DNA of 30,077 bases from JADLEX01 sp964586775 (GTDB taxonomy: Bacteria; Lernaellota; Lernaellaia; JACKCT01). Position 1 is the stretch's first letter; each line of letters begins with the position of its first letter. The stretch spans positions 1 through 30,077 of the forward strand of contig CAZPJD010000087.1 of the NCBI GenBank assembly GCA_964586775.1, given 5' to 3'. The position numbers and the translations under genes are program-made. The notes beneath the pieces were generated by a model. The model was not told the origin of the DNA. It made no database searches and saw only the letters and a list, made by a program, of their open reading frames with translations. Shown in pieces: positions 15,646 to 24,002 of the stretch.

Positions 15646-16621
15646 CACCCGCTTCGTTCATCCGCGCGAGGATCGCGTCGAGCTCCGCGTTCAGATCCGC
15701 GAGAAACGCCGCCGTCTTTTCCTCATCGTCGGGGCGGCGCTTCCAGCGGCGGTGCAGCCATAGCCAGTCCTCGGGTTTTTCCAGAATCACGCGCTCGAAC
15801 ACGCGCGAGTAGTGCTGCGCGTTCAGCAGATTCTCGCGCTCCACGTCGGGGTGTGAAATCCACGGAATCTCGGGATCGACGAAGAGCTTGTATCGGCCCG
15901 GCGCGACGCGGCGCGCGTAGCCGCTGATGACCGCGCACCCCGTCTCGCGCACGATGCCCGGCGTCGAACGCACGGTGGACGCGGCGCGCCCCATGACATC
16001 GACGAAGGTGCCGAGCCGCGCCGTCATGTTTTGATCCACGGCCTGCGTCACGAGTCGCCCCGCGCGAAGCTCTTCGACGACGATGGGCCGGGAGTTCTTC
16101 GGCGGAATCGTTTTTTCTCCGTGCTCCGCGCGGGAGCTCTTGGTCCACTCGTCAAAGACCGGGTTCTTGATGTTCTTGCCGATGATCGCATTGGGATAAC
16201 CGAGCCTGCCGACCTTCATGAGCGCCACGTCCCAGATGCCGACGTGCCCGCCGATTCCCATCACGCCGCGCCCGACGGCATGCGCGCGGCGCAGAGTTTC
16301 GAGCGCGGCGTCGTCCACCACCCAACGTTCCTCGAAGAACTTCGCATCCATGCGCTGGGCTCGGGCGAACATGACAATCGTGGCAAAGGTATTTTCGTAA
16401 GCCTTGATTGCGATTTCGCGGATCTGTTCCGGCGTGCGTCGCCGTTCGGGCGGTGTATTCGGCCCGGCGAATACCCGCGTGAGGTTGTCGAGGACGAGAT
16501 CGCGGCGAATGCCGAGGCGAAACGCCAAGCGGCCGAGCGCGAACCCGAAACGATCCGCGGCCTCCCAACTCGGCCACGATAAAATCGCGGTGACGAGCTT
16601 CAAAACGATCCGTGAAATCAT
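15629..16621 (-). CDS. LpxL/HtrB-family lysophospholipid or lipid A acyltransferase
   Basis: A 330-residue inner-membrane acyltransferase. The catalytic HX4D motif is His126-Asp131 in GIGGHVGIWD; a hydrophobic N-terminal helix and the NSRPIVVEELRAGR region and VMGRAAS block also fit the LpxL/LpxM (HtrB) family. Known members add secondary acyl chains to lipid A, and the nearby lptFG genes support an LPS role, but some relatives acylate other lipids, so no symbol is given. Length is slightly above the usual 300. The ATG overlaps the stop of the upstream flippase-like gene (ATGA). It is the last gene of the deoA-ribF-flippase run, and its end overlaps lptG convergently. Confidence 0.88.
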   Translation of the reverse strand: MISRIVLKLVTAILSWPSWEAADRFGFALGRLAFRLGIRRDLVLDNLTRVFAGPNTPPERRRTPEQIREIAIKAYENTFATIVMFARAQRMDAKFFEERWVVDDAALETLRRAHAVGRGVMGIGGHVGIWDVALMKVGRLGYPNAIIGKNIKNPVFDEWTKSSRAEHGEKTIPPKNSRPIVVEELRAGRLVTQAVDQNMTARLGTFVDVMGRAASTVRSTPGIVRETGCAVISGYARRVAPGRYKLFVDPEIPWISHPDVERENLLNAQHYSRVFERVILEKPEDWLWLHRRWKRRPDDEEKTAAFLADLNAELDAILARMNEAGATGAP

Positions 16622-17637
16622 GCGTCCTCCGACGCCGCCCCGCTCTTGATGGAGCGCAGGTCCGAAATGCGCAGGCCCTCGTACGCGAATCGCGCGAGGC
16701 CGACCGCCGTTTGCGGGATGTAGTTCGACGCGTGTACGACAACCGCCATCGAAAGCGCCATCGACGGCTCGACCCCGGCGTAGCGGATGAGCGCCTGTTG
16801 CGCAAGGTAGTGGTACACGCCCACATAGCCCGGTGCGGCGGGCACGGCGACGGCGACGACGATCGCCATCACGAGGATCACTGTGGCTTGGCGGTTCAGA
16901 TACAGGCCGAAGGTCGCCACCGACCAGCGGATCTGAAACGCCGAGATGATCCAGATGACGATCGAGATCGTCACGATCACCGCGATATCGAAGGGCTTGG
17001 TGGACTGCGTGAATCCTCCGACGAAGGAGCGGAACCCCCGTTCGATCTTCGCCGTCCACGCATCCGGCAGCGGCCTCGCGATGGCGCGGAAGATCGACAT
17101 GGCGAAGTCGGTCTTCCACTTGAGCACGACGATGCCCGCGAGCAGAACCGCGCCGCCCGCACCCAGCGTCGCCGCCACCTTCTCGGGCCCGACGCCGAAC
17201 ACCGACTCCATGTCGCCGAAATCGAAGATGAGGATCGCCGCGACGAACAGGAACAATGCCGAGAAGGTGTCGTAGAGCCGTTCGACGACGATGGTGCCGA
17301 ACGCCGCGCCGAAAGGCGCGTCGCCGCGACGGTGCGCCGAATACGCGCGCGCGACCTCGCCCAGCCGCGCGGGCAGCACGTTGTTGACCGCGAAGCCGAT
17401 GGTCGTCGACCAAAAGAGCGTGACCGGCGAGACGCGCTTCACCGGTTTGAGCAGATAGTGCCAACGCACCCCGCGGATCGCGAGCGTGAAGACCACGATG
17501 AGCATGACGAAGATGAAGAGCGGCAGCGAGATCGTCGCCATCGACGCTTTGAAGAGAGCCCAGTCGATGTTGCCGAGCGCCATCGACAAAAACGCGATGG
17601 AGAGCGCGGCGCCGAGCCAGGTCTTCCACGATTTCAT
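16618..17637 (-). CDS. UPF0104/LPG_synthase_TM family flippase-like membrane protein
   Basis: A 339-residue polytopic protein of the family that includes the transmembrane part of MprF and many stand-alone members near lipid or glycan genes. Signature blocks are RGVRWHYLL (55-63), NNVLPARLGE (85-94), VVERLYD near 117 and PAAPGYVGVYH (266-276). Members are thought to move phospholipids or lipid-linked sugars across the membrane; the soluble lysyl-transferase domain of MprF is absent here. The start overlaps the ribF stop and its stop overlaps the acyltransferase start, so all are probably co-translated. A role in envelope lipid handling beside the acyltransferase is inferred. Confidence 0.88.
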   Translation of the reverse strand: MKSWKTWLGAALSIAFLSMALGNIDWALFKASMATISLPLFIFVMLIVVFTLAIRGVRWHYLLKPVKRVSPVTLFWSTTIGFAVNNVLPARLGEVARAYSAHRRGDAPFGAAFGTIVVERLYDTFSALFLFVAAILIFDFGDMESVFGVGPEKVAATLGAGGAVLLAGIVVLKWKTDFAMSIFRAIARPLPDAWTAKIERGFRSFVGGFTQSTKPFDIAVIVTISIVIWIISAFQIRWSVATFGLYLNRQATVILVMAIVVAVAVPAAPGYVGVYHYLAQQALIRYAGVEPSMALSMAVVVHASNYIPQTAVGLARFAYEGLRISDLRSIKSGAASEDA

Positions 17638-18581
17638 GCGTCCAGTCCGCCCGTGAAATTCGCGGCGATCGTCCGCGCGGCGTCGATGTCCGCGTGCATT
17701 TGCGCAACGAGCGCTTGAACGTTTGGGAAACGGGCCTCATCGCGCAGCCGCGCCAAGAAGTGCACGGCGATCTCGCGCCCGTAAATGTCGCCGCTCCAGT
17801 CGATCAGGTGCGCCTCGATGCGCCGGGGTTCGTCGCCGAAGGTCGGGTTCGTCCCCACGCTCACGCCGGTCGCCACGCGCGCGCCGTCCACCACGGCGAT
17901 GCCGGCATACACGCCGTTTGCGGGAATCAGCTCCCAATCCGTTTGCAGATTCGCCGTCGGGAAACCGAGCGTGCGACCGCGTTTCGCGCCCACGGCAACG
18001 CGCCCGCGCACGTGAAAAGGCCGATCGAGCAACCGCGCGGCGGTTTCGACATCCCCCGCGCCGATCGCGCGTCGGATGCGCGAGCTCGACACCTTGAGCC
18101 CTTCCGACGCCACCGGCTCCATCACTTCCACATCGACCCCGTGCGCCGCCGCGTACTCGGCGAGCATCGCCGCGTCGCCGCGCGCCATGCGACCGAAACG
18201 GAAATCGTAACCCACCACGACGCGCGCCGCTCGCAGCGCGCCGAGCAAAATGCCGTCGATCCACGCCTCGGGTTCGGTGTCGGCCGTCTCGCGCGTGAAC
18301 GCCTCCACCGCCACCGCATCCATCCCCGCGCCCAGAAGCTGGCGGTGGCGCTCGGCGTGGGGATAGATCATGGCGAACGCCTTGTCGGGACGCAGCACGC
18401 GCAGCGGATGCGGTTCGAACGTGAGCGCGACGCACGCCTCGCCGCGCGCGTCGGCCAGTTCGCGCGCCCGCGCCAGAATCGAACGATGGCCCAGGTGCAG
18501 GCCGTCGAAGTTGCCGACGCACACGGTACACGCCTGGCCCGGCTCGGGCGCCGCGCCGACGAAGCGAAGGCGATCATTCAT
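17634..18581 (-). CDS. ribF: RibF, bifunctional riboflavin kinase/FAD synthetase
   Basis: A 315-residue cytoplasmic enzyme that makes FMN from riboflavin and then FAD. The N-terminal nucleotidyltransferase domain has GNFDGLHLGH (23-32) and SSSRIR (165-170). The C-terminal kinase domain has GRTLGFPTAN (202-211) and the PTFGDEPRRIEAH region. Length matches the family. The ATG at 18581 lies inside the end of deoA (8-base overlap); a TTG two codons earlier is less likely. Its stop overlaps the start of the flippase-like gene, which is an unusual partner for ribF. Confidence 0.95.
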   Translation of the reverse strand: MNDRLRFVGAAPEPGQACTVCVGNFDGLHLGHRSILARARELADARGEACVALTFEPHPLRVLRPDKAFAMIYPHAERHRQLLGAGMDAVAVEAFTRETADTEPEAWIDGILLGALRAARVVVGYDFRFGRMARGDAAMLAEYAAAHGVDVEVMEPVASEGLKVSSSRIRRAIGAGDVETAARLLDRPFHVRGRVAVGAKRGRTLGFPTANLQTDWELIPANGVYAGIAVVDGARVATGVSVGTNPTFGDEPRRIEAHLIDWSGDIYGREIAVHFLARLRDEARFPNVQALVAQMHADIDAARTIAANFTGGLDA

Positions 18582-19881
18582 GCGCAACGATCCCCTTCAC
18601 CAGCGGCGGCGGCGCGACGCACTCGGGCCCGATGCGGTACGCCGCGCGCAGGCGCGCTTCCACCGGCGCGAGTCGCGACGCGTCGTGGAAATGAATCTCG
18701 AGGATCGGCTCACCGCGCGAAACGGCATCGCCGACGGTCTTTTTCAGCACGAATCCGACGGCGGGGTCGATCACGTCCTCGGCGGTGCGCCGCCCCGCGC
18801 CCAGTTCCATCGCGGCCACGCCGACCTCGCGCGTCGCGATCGAATCGATGAATCCGTCGGCCTCGGCGAGCAGCGGCTTTACGTGCGTCGTGCGGGGCAA
18901 CCGCGAGGGATCGTCGGCCACGCGTGCATCCCCGCCCTGCGCCGCGATCATGTCGCGAAGCTTCGCCAGCGCGCGCCCGCTCGAAACCGCGTCCGACGCG
19001 GCCACGCGCGCGTCGTCGAGCGTTTTGCACACCCCCGCGATCTGGAGCATGTGCGCCGCGAGCAGCAGATTGATCTCTTCGTAAACGCCGTCCGCGTCGC
19101 CGTGCAGGTACCGAATCGCTTCGGCGGTTTCGAGCGCGTTGCCCACCGTGCGGCCCAGCGGGCGGCTCATATCGGTGATGATCGCGCGCATGGCGAGCCC
19201 CATCTCGCGACCGGTGTCGCACAGGGCGCGGGCGAGCACCTCGGCCTCGGGCTCGCTTTCCATGAACGCGCCGCCGCCGCACTTCACGTCCATCACCAGC
19301 GCGCGCGCACCCTCGGCCGATTTTTTCGACAGGATCGAGGCGACGATCAGCGGCACGCACTCCACGCTCGCCGTCACATCGCGCAGGGCATAGAGCTTGC
19401 GATCCGCCGGGCAGATCCGCTCGGTCTGGCCGCCGACGGCGAGCCCGATCGACTCGACCGTGCGGCGAAACTCGTCGAGAGCGAGGCCGGTGCGAAAGCC
19501 GGGAATCGATTCGAGCTTGTCGATCGTGCCGCCCGTGTGGCCGAGCCCGCGCCCCGCGATCATCGGCACGAACCCGCCGCACGCCGCGACGATGGGCGCG
19601 AGCGAGATCGACACCTTGTCGCCCACGCCGCCGGTGCTGTGCTTGTCGACCGCCGGAAGCGCGGGATCGAAGCGCACCGCGTCGCCCGAGTCGCGCATGG
19701 CGAGGGTCAGCGCCGACGTCTCGGCCGCGTTCATCCCGCGAAAGAAGACGGCCATCAGGAACGCCGTGACCTGATAGTCGGGGATCTCGCCCCGCGCCGC
19801 GCCGAGGGCGAACGCGCGGATGTCTTCCGCCGCGAGCACCTCGCCGTTTCGCTTGGCCCGAATGAGATCGACGATTCGCAA
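18574..19881 (-). CDS. deoA: Thymidine/pyrimidine-nucleoside phosphorylase
   Basis: A 435-residue cytoplasmic enzyme that splits thymidine or other pyrimidine nucleosides with phosphate, giving base and (deoxy)ribose-1-phosphate. Motifs include DKHSTGGVGDK (79-89), GRGLGHTGGTIDKLESIPG (about 110-128) and SKKSAEGARALVMDVKCGG near 185-203. Whether it prefers thymidine or all pyrimidines cannot be told from sequence. I place the start at a TTG (MRIVDLIRAKRNG), which matches the family N terminus and has GGGG upstream. An in-frame TTG at 19944 would add 21 residues not typical of the family, and that TTG forms part of a TTGACA hexamer that may be the operon's -35 box. It is the first gene of the run deoA-ribF-flippase-acyltransferase. 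Confidence 0.88.
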   Translation of the reverse strand: MRIVDLIRAKRNGEVLAAEDIRAFALGAARGEIPDYQVTAFLMAVFFRGMNAAETSALTLAMRDSGDAVRFDPALPAVDKHSTGGVGDKVSISLAPIVAACGGFVPMIAGRGLGHTGGTIDKLESIPGFRTGLALDEFRRTVESIGLAVGGQTERICPADRKLYALRDVTASVECVPLIVASILSKKSAEGARALVMDVKCGGGAFMESEPEAEVLARALCDTGREMGLAMRAIITDMSRPLGRTVGNALETAEAIRYLHGDADGVYEEINLLLAAHMLQIAGVCKTLDDARVAASDAVSSGRALAKLRDMIAAQGGDARVADDPSRLPRTTHVKPLLAEADGFIDSIATREVGVAAMELGAGRRTAEDVIDPAVGFVLKKTVGDAVSRGEPILEIHFHDASRLAPVEARLRAAYRIGPECVAPPPLVKGIVAHE

Positions 19882-19914
19882 AATCGGCCCCAAACCCGCG
19901 AAAAATTTCGCCTC

Positions 19915-19944
19915 TATCAATCCCACCGAGCCTCGCTTTGTCAA
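19915..19944 (-). promoter_or_regulatory. Tentative promoter for the deoA operon
   Basis: Read on the minus strand, a perfect TTGACA (19944-19939) lies 18 bp before TTGATA, a poor -10. Position is right for a transcript starting shortly before the TTG start at 19881. Only the -35 hexamer is convincing. Confidence 0.25.
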
Positions 19945-20010
19945 TCGACCGAGGAGCGCGACGAGGCCGCAACTGGTTCTCGTTTCGCCTGTGCGTTAAG
20001 GTGCGCGGCG

Positions 20011-21276
20011 ATGACGAACGAAACGGAAAGAGACCGCGTTTTACGCGAGTTGCGAGAGCGGACGCAATCGATCATCGCCCGCGATCCCGCGCCGCCCGAT
20101 TCGACGAGCGTGGAGCCCGAAGGCGCAAGAGTGTGGTTTGCCGGGACGAACGCCGCGACGCCGCACGGAACGGCGTTCATCACCGAGACGCGCTTCGAGG
20201 CGGGCGACATCTTCGGCCTGTGCCGCCTGTCGGATTTCATCGACGCGCCGCTTCGCGATCTCGCCCGGTGGACGGGGCACCACTGGCTCGCCGACCTGCG
20301 CGCGAGCGATCTGCTGTTTTTCGACATCGAAACGGCTGGCGCGTCGGGCAACCCGGCGACCTTCGCGTTTCTCACGGGACTCGGCGCGTTCGAGGGCCGC
20401 GCGTTCGTGGTGCGTCAGGTCTTCGCCGAGGACCCGGACGACGAGGCCGCGTGCATGCACGTTGTTACCCAGATCGTCGCGAAACACTCCGCGCTGGTGA
20501 GCTTCAACGGCCTCGGTTTCGACACGCCGGTGCTGGCCGGGCGCATGCGCCGGATGCGTCTGGACCCGGCGGTGATGGATCGGCCGCATCTCGATCTGCT
20601 GCCGTTTTCGCGGCGGCTGTGGCGCGGCGCGTTCGAAAACTGCCGCCTCGCCACGCTGGAGCACGAGGTGGTCGGGCACACGCGCGTCGGCGACGTCCCC
20701 GGCATCCTGATCCCGTCGATCTACGAAGACTACCTGACGCACAAAGACGTGCGCCGCATTCGCGCGGTCTTCGATCACAACATCTGGGACGTCGCCGCAA
20801 TGCCCGCGCTCGCCCTGCGCATGGCGCGGTGCGCCGCGGCGACAAGTCCCGCCGACGACGAATTGACGCCCGCGGAATCCGCGGCGATCGGCCGCGACCG
20901 GCTCGCGCGGGGCGAGGTCGAACGCGCGATCGCGTTTCTCGATCACGGGCGCAACGCGCGCGGCAAGATCGGTCGCCGCGCCGCCGAGGATCTGGTGAAG
21001 ATCTACAAGACAACGCGCCGCATGGAGCATGCGGTCGAACTTTGGCTCGACATGATCGACCGGCAGGAAGCCGACGGCGAATTCGATCCGCATCCCTACA
21101 TCGAACTCGCGAAATACCGCGAGCACTTCGAGGGCCGATTCGACGCGGCGCTCGAGGTCGCCCTCCGGGCCGAGGCGCGATGCCCGGTGGAAAAGAAGTC
21201 GTGGCGCGAGGATCTGGCGAAGCGGACGATGCGTCTGCGCTGGAAGCTCGTGGGGCGCAAGACCGTGCGTCAGTAG
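20011..21276 (+). CDS. YprB-like RNase H-fold (DEDD) exonuclease with C-terminal helical region
   Basis: A 421-residue protein. Residues about 95-275 match the YprB/RNase_H_2 family of DEDD-type exonucleases: FFDIETAG (Asp105, Glu107) supplies the first metal ligands, VSFNGLGFDTPVL the second Asp, HLDLLPFSRRLW and CRLATLEHEV follow, and FDHNIWDVAAM supplies the final His/Asp region. The part before this (residues 35-95) resembles the N-terminal segment of YprB. Residues about 285-415 are helical and look like degenerate TPR units (AIGRDRLARGEVERAIAFLDHG). The biological substrate of this family is not firmly known. The ATG at 20011 has AAGGTG upstream. It is divergent from deoA and 92 bp before mutS. 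Confidence 0.82.
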   Translation: MTNETERDRVLRELRERTQSIIARDPAPPDSTSVEPEGARVWFAGTNAATPHGTAFITETRFEAGDIFGLCRLSDFIDAPLRDLARWTGHHWLADLRASDLLFFDIETAGASGNPATFAFLTGLGAFEGRAFVVRQVFAEDPDDEAACMHVVTQIVAKHSALVSFNGLGFDTPVLAGRMRRMRLDPAVMDRPHLDLLPFSRRLWRGAFENCRLATLEHEVVGHTRVGDVPGILIPSIYEDYLTHKDVRRIRAVFDHNIWDVAAMPALALRMARCAAATSPADDELTPAESAAIGRDRLARGEVERAIAFLDHGRNARGKIGRRAAEDLVKIYKTTRRMEHAVELWLDMIDRQEADGEFDPHPYIELAKYREHFEGRFDAALEVALRAEARCPVEKKSWREDLAKRTMRLRWKLVGRKTVRQ

Positions 21277-21288
21277 GGAACGCAAATG

Positions 21289-21312
21289 AGCCGAATCGAC
21301 GTTGATTTGGCT
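21289..21312 (+). repeat. Hairpin between the exonuclease gene and mutS
   Basis: AGCCGAATC (21289-21297) and GATTTGGCT (21304-21312) pair over nine positions with one G-U and a 6-base loop, 12 bp after the exonuclease stop. No T-tract follows, so it would be a weak terminator at best. Confidence 0.4.
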
Positions 21313-21328
21313 GGTTCGCTCCGATAAT
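21302..21328 (+). promoter_or_regulatory. Possible promoter for the mutS operon
   Basis: TTGATT (21302-21307), 15 bp, GATAAT (21323-21328). The -10 matches five of six positions, but the spacer is short and the -35 overlaps the hairpin at 21289-21312. The position, 40 bp before the mutS ATG, is suitable. Confidence 0.35.
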
Positions 21329-21368
21329 GTGACGCGCGTCCGTTACGACCACCGGGACCGCCAATTCG

Positions 21369-24002
21369 ATGAACAAGGTGCAACTGACGCCCGCGATGCG
21401 CCAGTGGTACGAGGTGAAGCAGCGTTACCCCGACCACCTCGTGCTCTTTCGCATGGGCGATTTTTACGAGACGTTTTACGAGGACGCCGAGCGCGCGGCG
21501 AAGCTGCTCGACATCGCCCTCACCACGCGCGGCAAGGACGCCGACCAGCCCATCCCGCTCGCGGGCGTGCCCTTTCATGCGCTGAACGGCTACCTCTCCA
21601 AACTCGTGCGCGCGGGCGTGAAGGTGGCGATCTGCGAGCAGGTCGAAGACCCCAAGCTCGCCAAGGGCGTCGTCAAGCGCGAGGTGACGCGCGTCGTCAC
21701 CCCCGGCGTGGCGCTCGAATCCGAGACCCTCGACGAACGCTCGAACAACTACCTGATGGGGATCGTGCGCGACCGCGATCGGTGGGGTTTCACGATCGCC
21801 GAACTGACGACCGGCGAGTTTCTGATGGGGCATTTCACCGACGACCAGAAGCTCATCGCGGAGATCGTGCGTCGCGAGCCCGCCGAGATCGTCGCGCCCG
21901 AGTCGTTGCGCGAGGACGCCGCGCTCGCCGCCGTCGTCAAGGCCGCGGGGGTCGGCATGGTGTCGTGGCTGCGCGACGACGACTTCACGCTCGAACGCGC
22001 CCTCGCCTCGCTCGACGTGCAGTTTCCCGAGGACAAGATCCGCGACATGGACGCGGACAAGCTGGGCCCCGCGCTGCGCACGGCGGGCGGCGTGCTCTCG
22101 TATCTGCTCGAAACGCAGCTTCGCGAACTGGGCCACATCAACCGACTGCGCATCTTCACCGACGAACAGTTCATGGTCGTGGACGAGACGACCAAGCGCA
22201 ATCTGGAACTCGTGGCGAGCCTGCGCGAGGGCGGACGGCGCGGAAGCCTGCTGGGCCTGCTCGACGAAACCGTCACCGCGATGGGCGCGCGGCTTCTGCG
22301 CCAGTGGATCTTGTATCCGCTGCTCTCGGTCAAAGAGATCGCGCGGCGGCACGACGCGGTCGAGAGCCTGTTTCGCACGCCCACGTCGCGCCGCGCGCTG
22401 CGCGAGTTGCTCTCGCGCATCGCCGATCTCGAGCGCCTCGCCGGGCGCATCAGCCTGGCCGCGTGCAACGCCCGCGACCTGGTCGCGCTGCGCACGAGCC
22501 TGGAAATGCTGCCCCAGGTGCGCGGGCGGCTCGCCGACTTCGACGCGCCGCTGCTCACCGAGATGGCGCGCCAGCTCGACGACCTGCACGACGTGCGCGA
22601 GCTGGTGGACGGCGCGATCGACGACGAGCCGCCGATCACGCTGCGCGACGGCGGCCTCATCAAGGCGGGGTGGAACGCGGAGCTCGACGACCTGCGCGCG
22701 ATCGAGCGCGACGGCAAGTCGTATCTGTCCGAGATGGAGACGCGCGAGCGCGAGCGATCTGGCATCGGCAGCCTGAAGATCCGCTACAACTCGGTCTTCG
22801 GCTACTACATCGAGATCAGCAACGCGCACAAAGACCGCATTCCGCTCGACTACACGCGCAAGCAGACGCTCGTGAACGCCGAGCGCTACATCACCGAAGA
22901 ACTCAAGCGTTACGAAGAGAAGGTGCTGACGGCGCGCGAAAAGATCGTGGATCTCGAATACAACCTCTTCGGCGCCGTGCGTGAGCGGGTCGCGGCCGAG
23001 GTCACGCGCATTCAAGCCACCGCCGCGCGGCTCGCGACCCTCGACGTGCTCGCGACGTTCGCGGAGATTGCGGAGACGAACAACTACGTGAAGCCGGTCG
23101 TCGACGAATCCGACCGGATCGAGATTTCCGAGGGCCGACACCCGGTCGTCGAACGCACCAATCCGGGCGAGCGCTTCGTGCCCAACGACGCGATCCTCGA
23201 TCCCGAGGGCGACCAGATCCTCGTCATCACCGGGCCCAACATGGCGGGCAAATCGACCTACATCCGTCAGGTCGCGGTGATCGTGCTGATGGCGCAGATC
23301 GGCTCGTTTATCCCCGCCCGCGAGGCGCGCATCGGCGTGGTGGACCGGATTTTCACGCGCGTCGGCGCGTCGGACAACCTCGCGCGCGGCCAATCCACAT
23401 TCATGGTCGAGATGATGGAGACCGCGCACATCCTGCGCGAGGCGACGGCGAAGAGCCTCATCATTCTTGACGAAATCGGGCGCGGCACCAGCACCTTCGA
23501 CGGCCTGTCCATCGCGTGGGCGGTCACCGAATACCTGCACGACGCGCCCGAGCGGCGCGCCAAGACCCTCTTCGCCACGCACTTCCACGAGCTCGTCGAC
23601 ATCGGGCGCGAGCGCAAGCGCGTGCGCAATTACAACATCGGCATCATCGAGCGCGACGATCGGCTGATCTTTTTGCACCGCATCCTGCCCGGCGGCACCA
23701 ACCGCAGCTACGGCATCCAGGTCGCGCGGCTCGCGGGCCTGCCCGATCCGGTGGTCTCGCGCGCCAAGGAGATCCTCGCGAATCTGGAGAAGGGCGAGCT
23801 CGACGAGATCGGTCGCGCGCGCCTCGCCCATCACGCCGCCGAGGACGGCAGCGGCCGACGCGGGCAGCTCCAGCTCTTCGCGGCCGTGCCGCCACACTCG
23901 CCGGTGGAGGACGAACTGCGCGCGCTCGACACGAACGGCCTGACGCCCCTGCAGGCGCTGCAATTTCTGAGCGAACTCAAGGCCCGGATCGAGCGCGCAT
24001 GA
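21369..24002 (+). CDS. mutS: MutS, DNA mismatch-recognition ATPase
   Basis: An 877-residue MutS, slightly longer than the E. coli protein (853). It binds mismatches and starts repair with MutL. The mismatch-sensing Phe-X-Glu is Phe32-Tyr33-Glu34 in GDFYETF. Domains follow the standard order: mismatch-binding, connector, lever with clamp (NSVFGYYIEISNAH is the conserved core block), then ATPase. The Walker A motif is GPNMAGKS at 622-629, and Walker B LIILDEIGRG carries Asp701-Glu702. A C-terminal dimer segment follows (LTPLQALQFLSELKARI). The ribosome-binding site is weak. Its stop overlaps the start of the amidase gene (ATGA), so they form one translation unit. Confidence 0.97.
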   Translation: MNKVQLTPAMRQWYEVKQRYPDHLVLFRMGDFYETFYEDAERAAKLLDIALTTRGKDADQPIPLAGVPFHALNGYLSKLVRAGVKVAICEQVEDPKLAKGVVKREVTRVVTPGVALESETLDERSNNYLMGIVRDRDRWGFTIAELTTGEFLMGHFTDDQKLIAEIVRREPAEIVAPESLREDAALAAVVKAAGVGMVSWLRDDDFTLERALASLDVQFPEDKIRDMDADKLGPALRTAGGVLSYLLETQLRELGHINRLRIFTDEQFMVVDETTKRNLELVASLREGGRRGSLLGLLDETVTAMGARLLRQWILYPLLSVKEIARRHDAVESLFRTPTSRRALRELLSRIADLERLAGRISLAACNARDLVALRTSLEMLPQVRGRLADFDAPLLTEMARQLDDLHDVRELVDGAIDDEPPITLRDGGLIKAGWNAELDDLRAIERDGKSYLSEMETRERERSGIGSLKIRYNSVFGYYIEISNAHKDRIPLDYTRKQTLVNAERYITEELKRYEEKVLTAREKIVDLEYNLFGAVRERVAAEVTRIQATAARLATLDVLATFAEIAETNNYVKPVVDESDRIEISEGRHPVVERTNPGERFVPNDAILDPEGDQILVITGPNMAGKSTYIRQVAVIVLMAQIGSFIPAREARIGVVDRIFTRVGASDNLARGQSTFMVEMMETAHILREATAKSLIILDEIGRGTSTFDGLSIAWAVTEYLHDAPERRAKTLFATHFHELVDIGRERKRVRNYNIGIIERDDRLIFLHRILPGGTNRSYGIQVARLAGLPDPVVSRAKEILANLEKGELDEIGRARLAHHAAEDGSGRRGQLQLFAAVPPHSPVEDELRALDTNGLTPLQALQFLSELKARIERA

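Noticed and set aside
14413..15648. Minus-strand open frame of 411 codons opposite lptG
   Set aside because: Antisense to a clear lptG; the composition is that of a shadow frame.
21270..23963. Minus-strand open frame of 897 codons opposite mutS
   Set aside because: mutS is complete with all motifs on the plus strand. The antisense product is low-complexity His/Arg/Asp/Ala and has no ribosome-binding site or family features.
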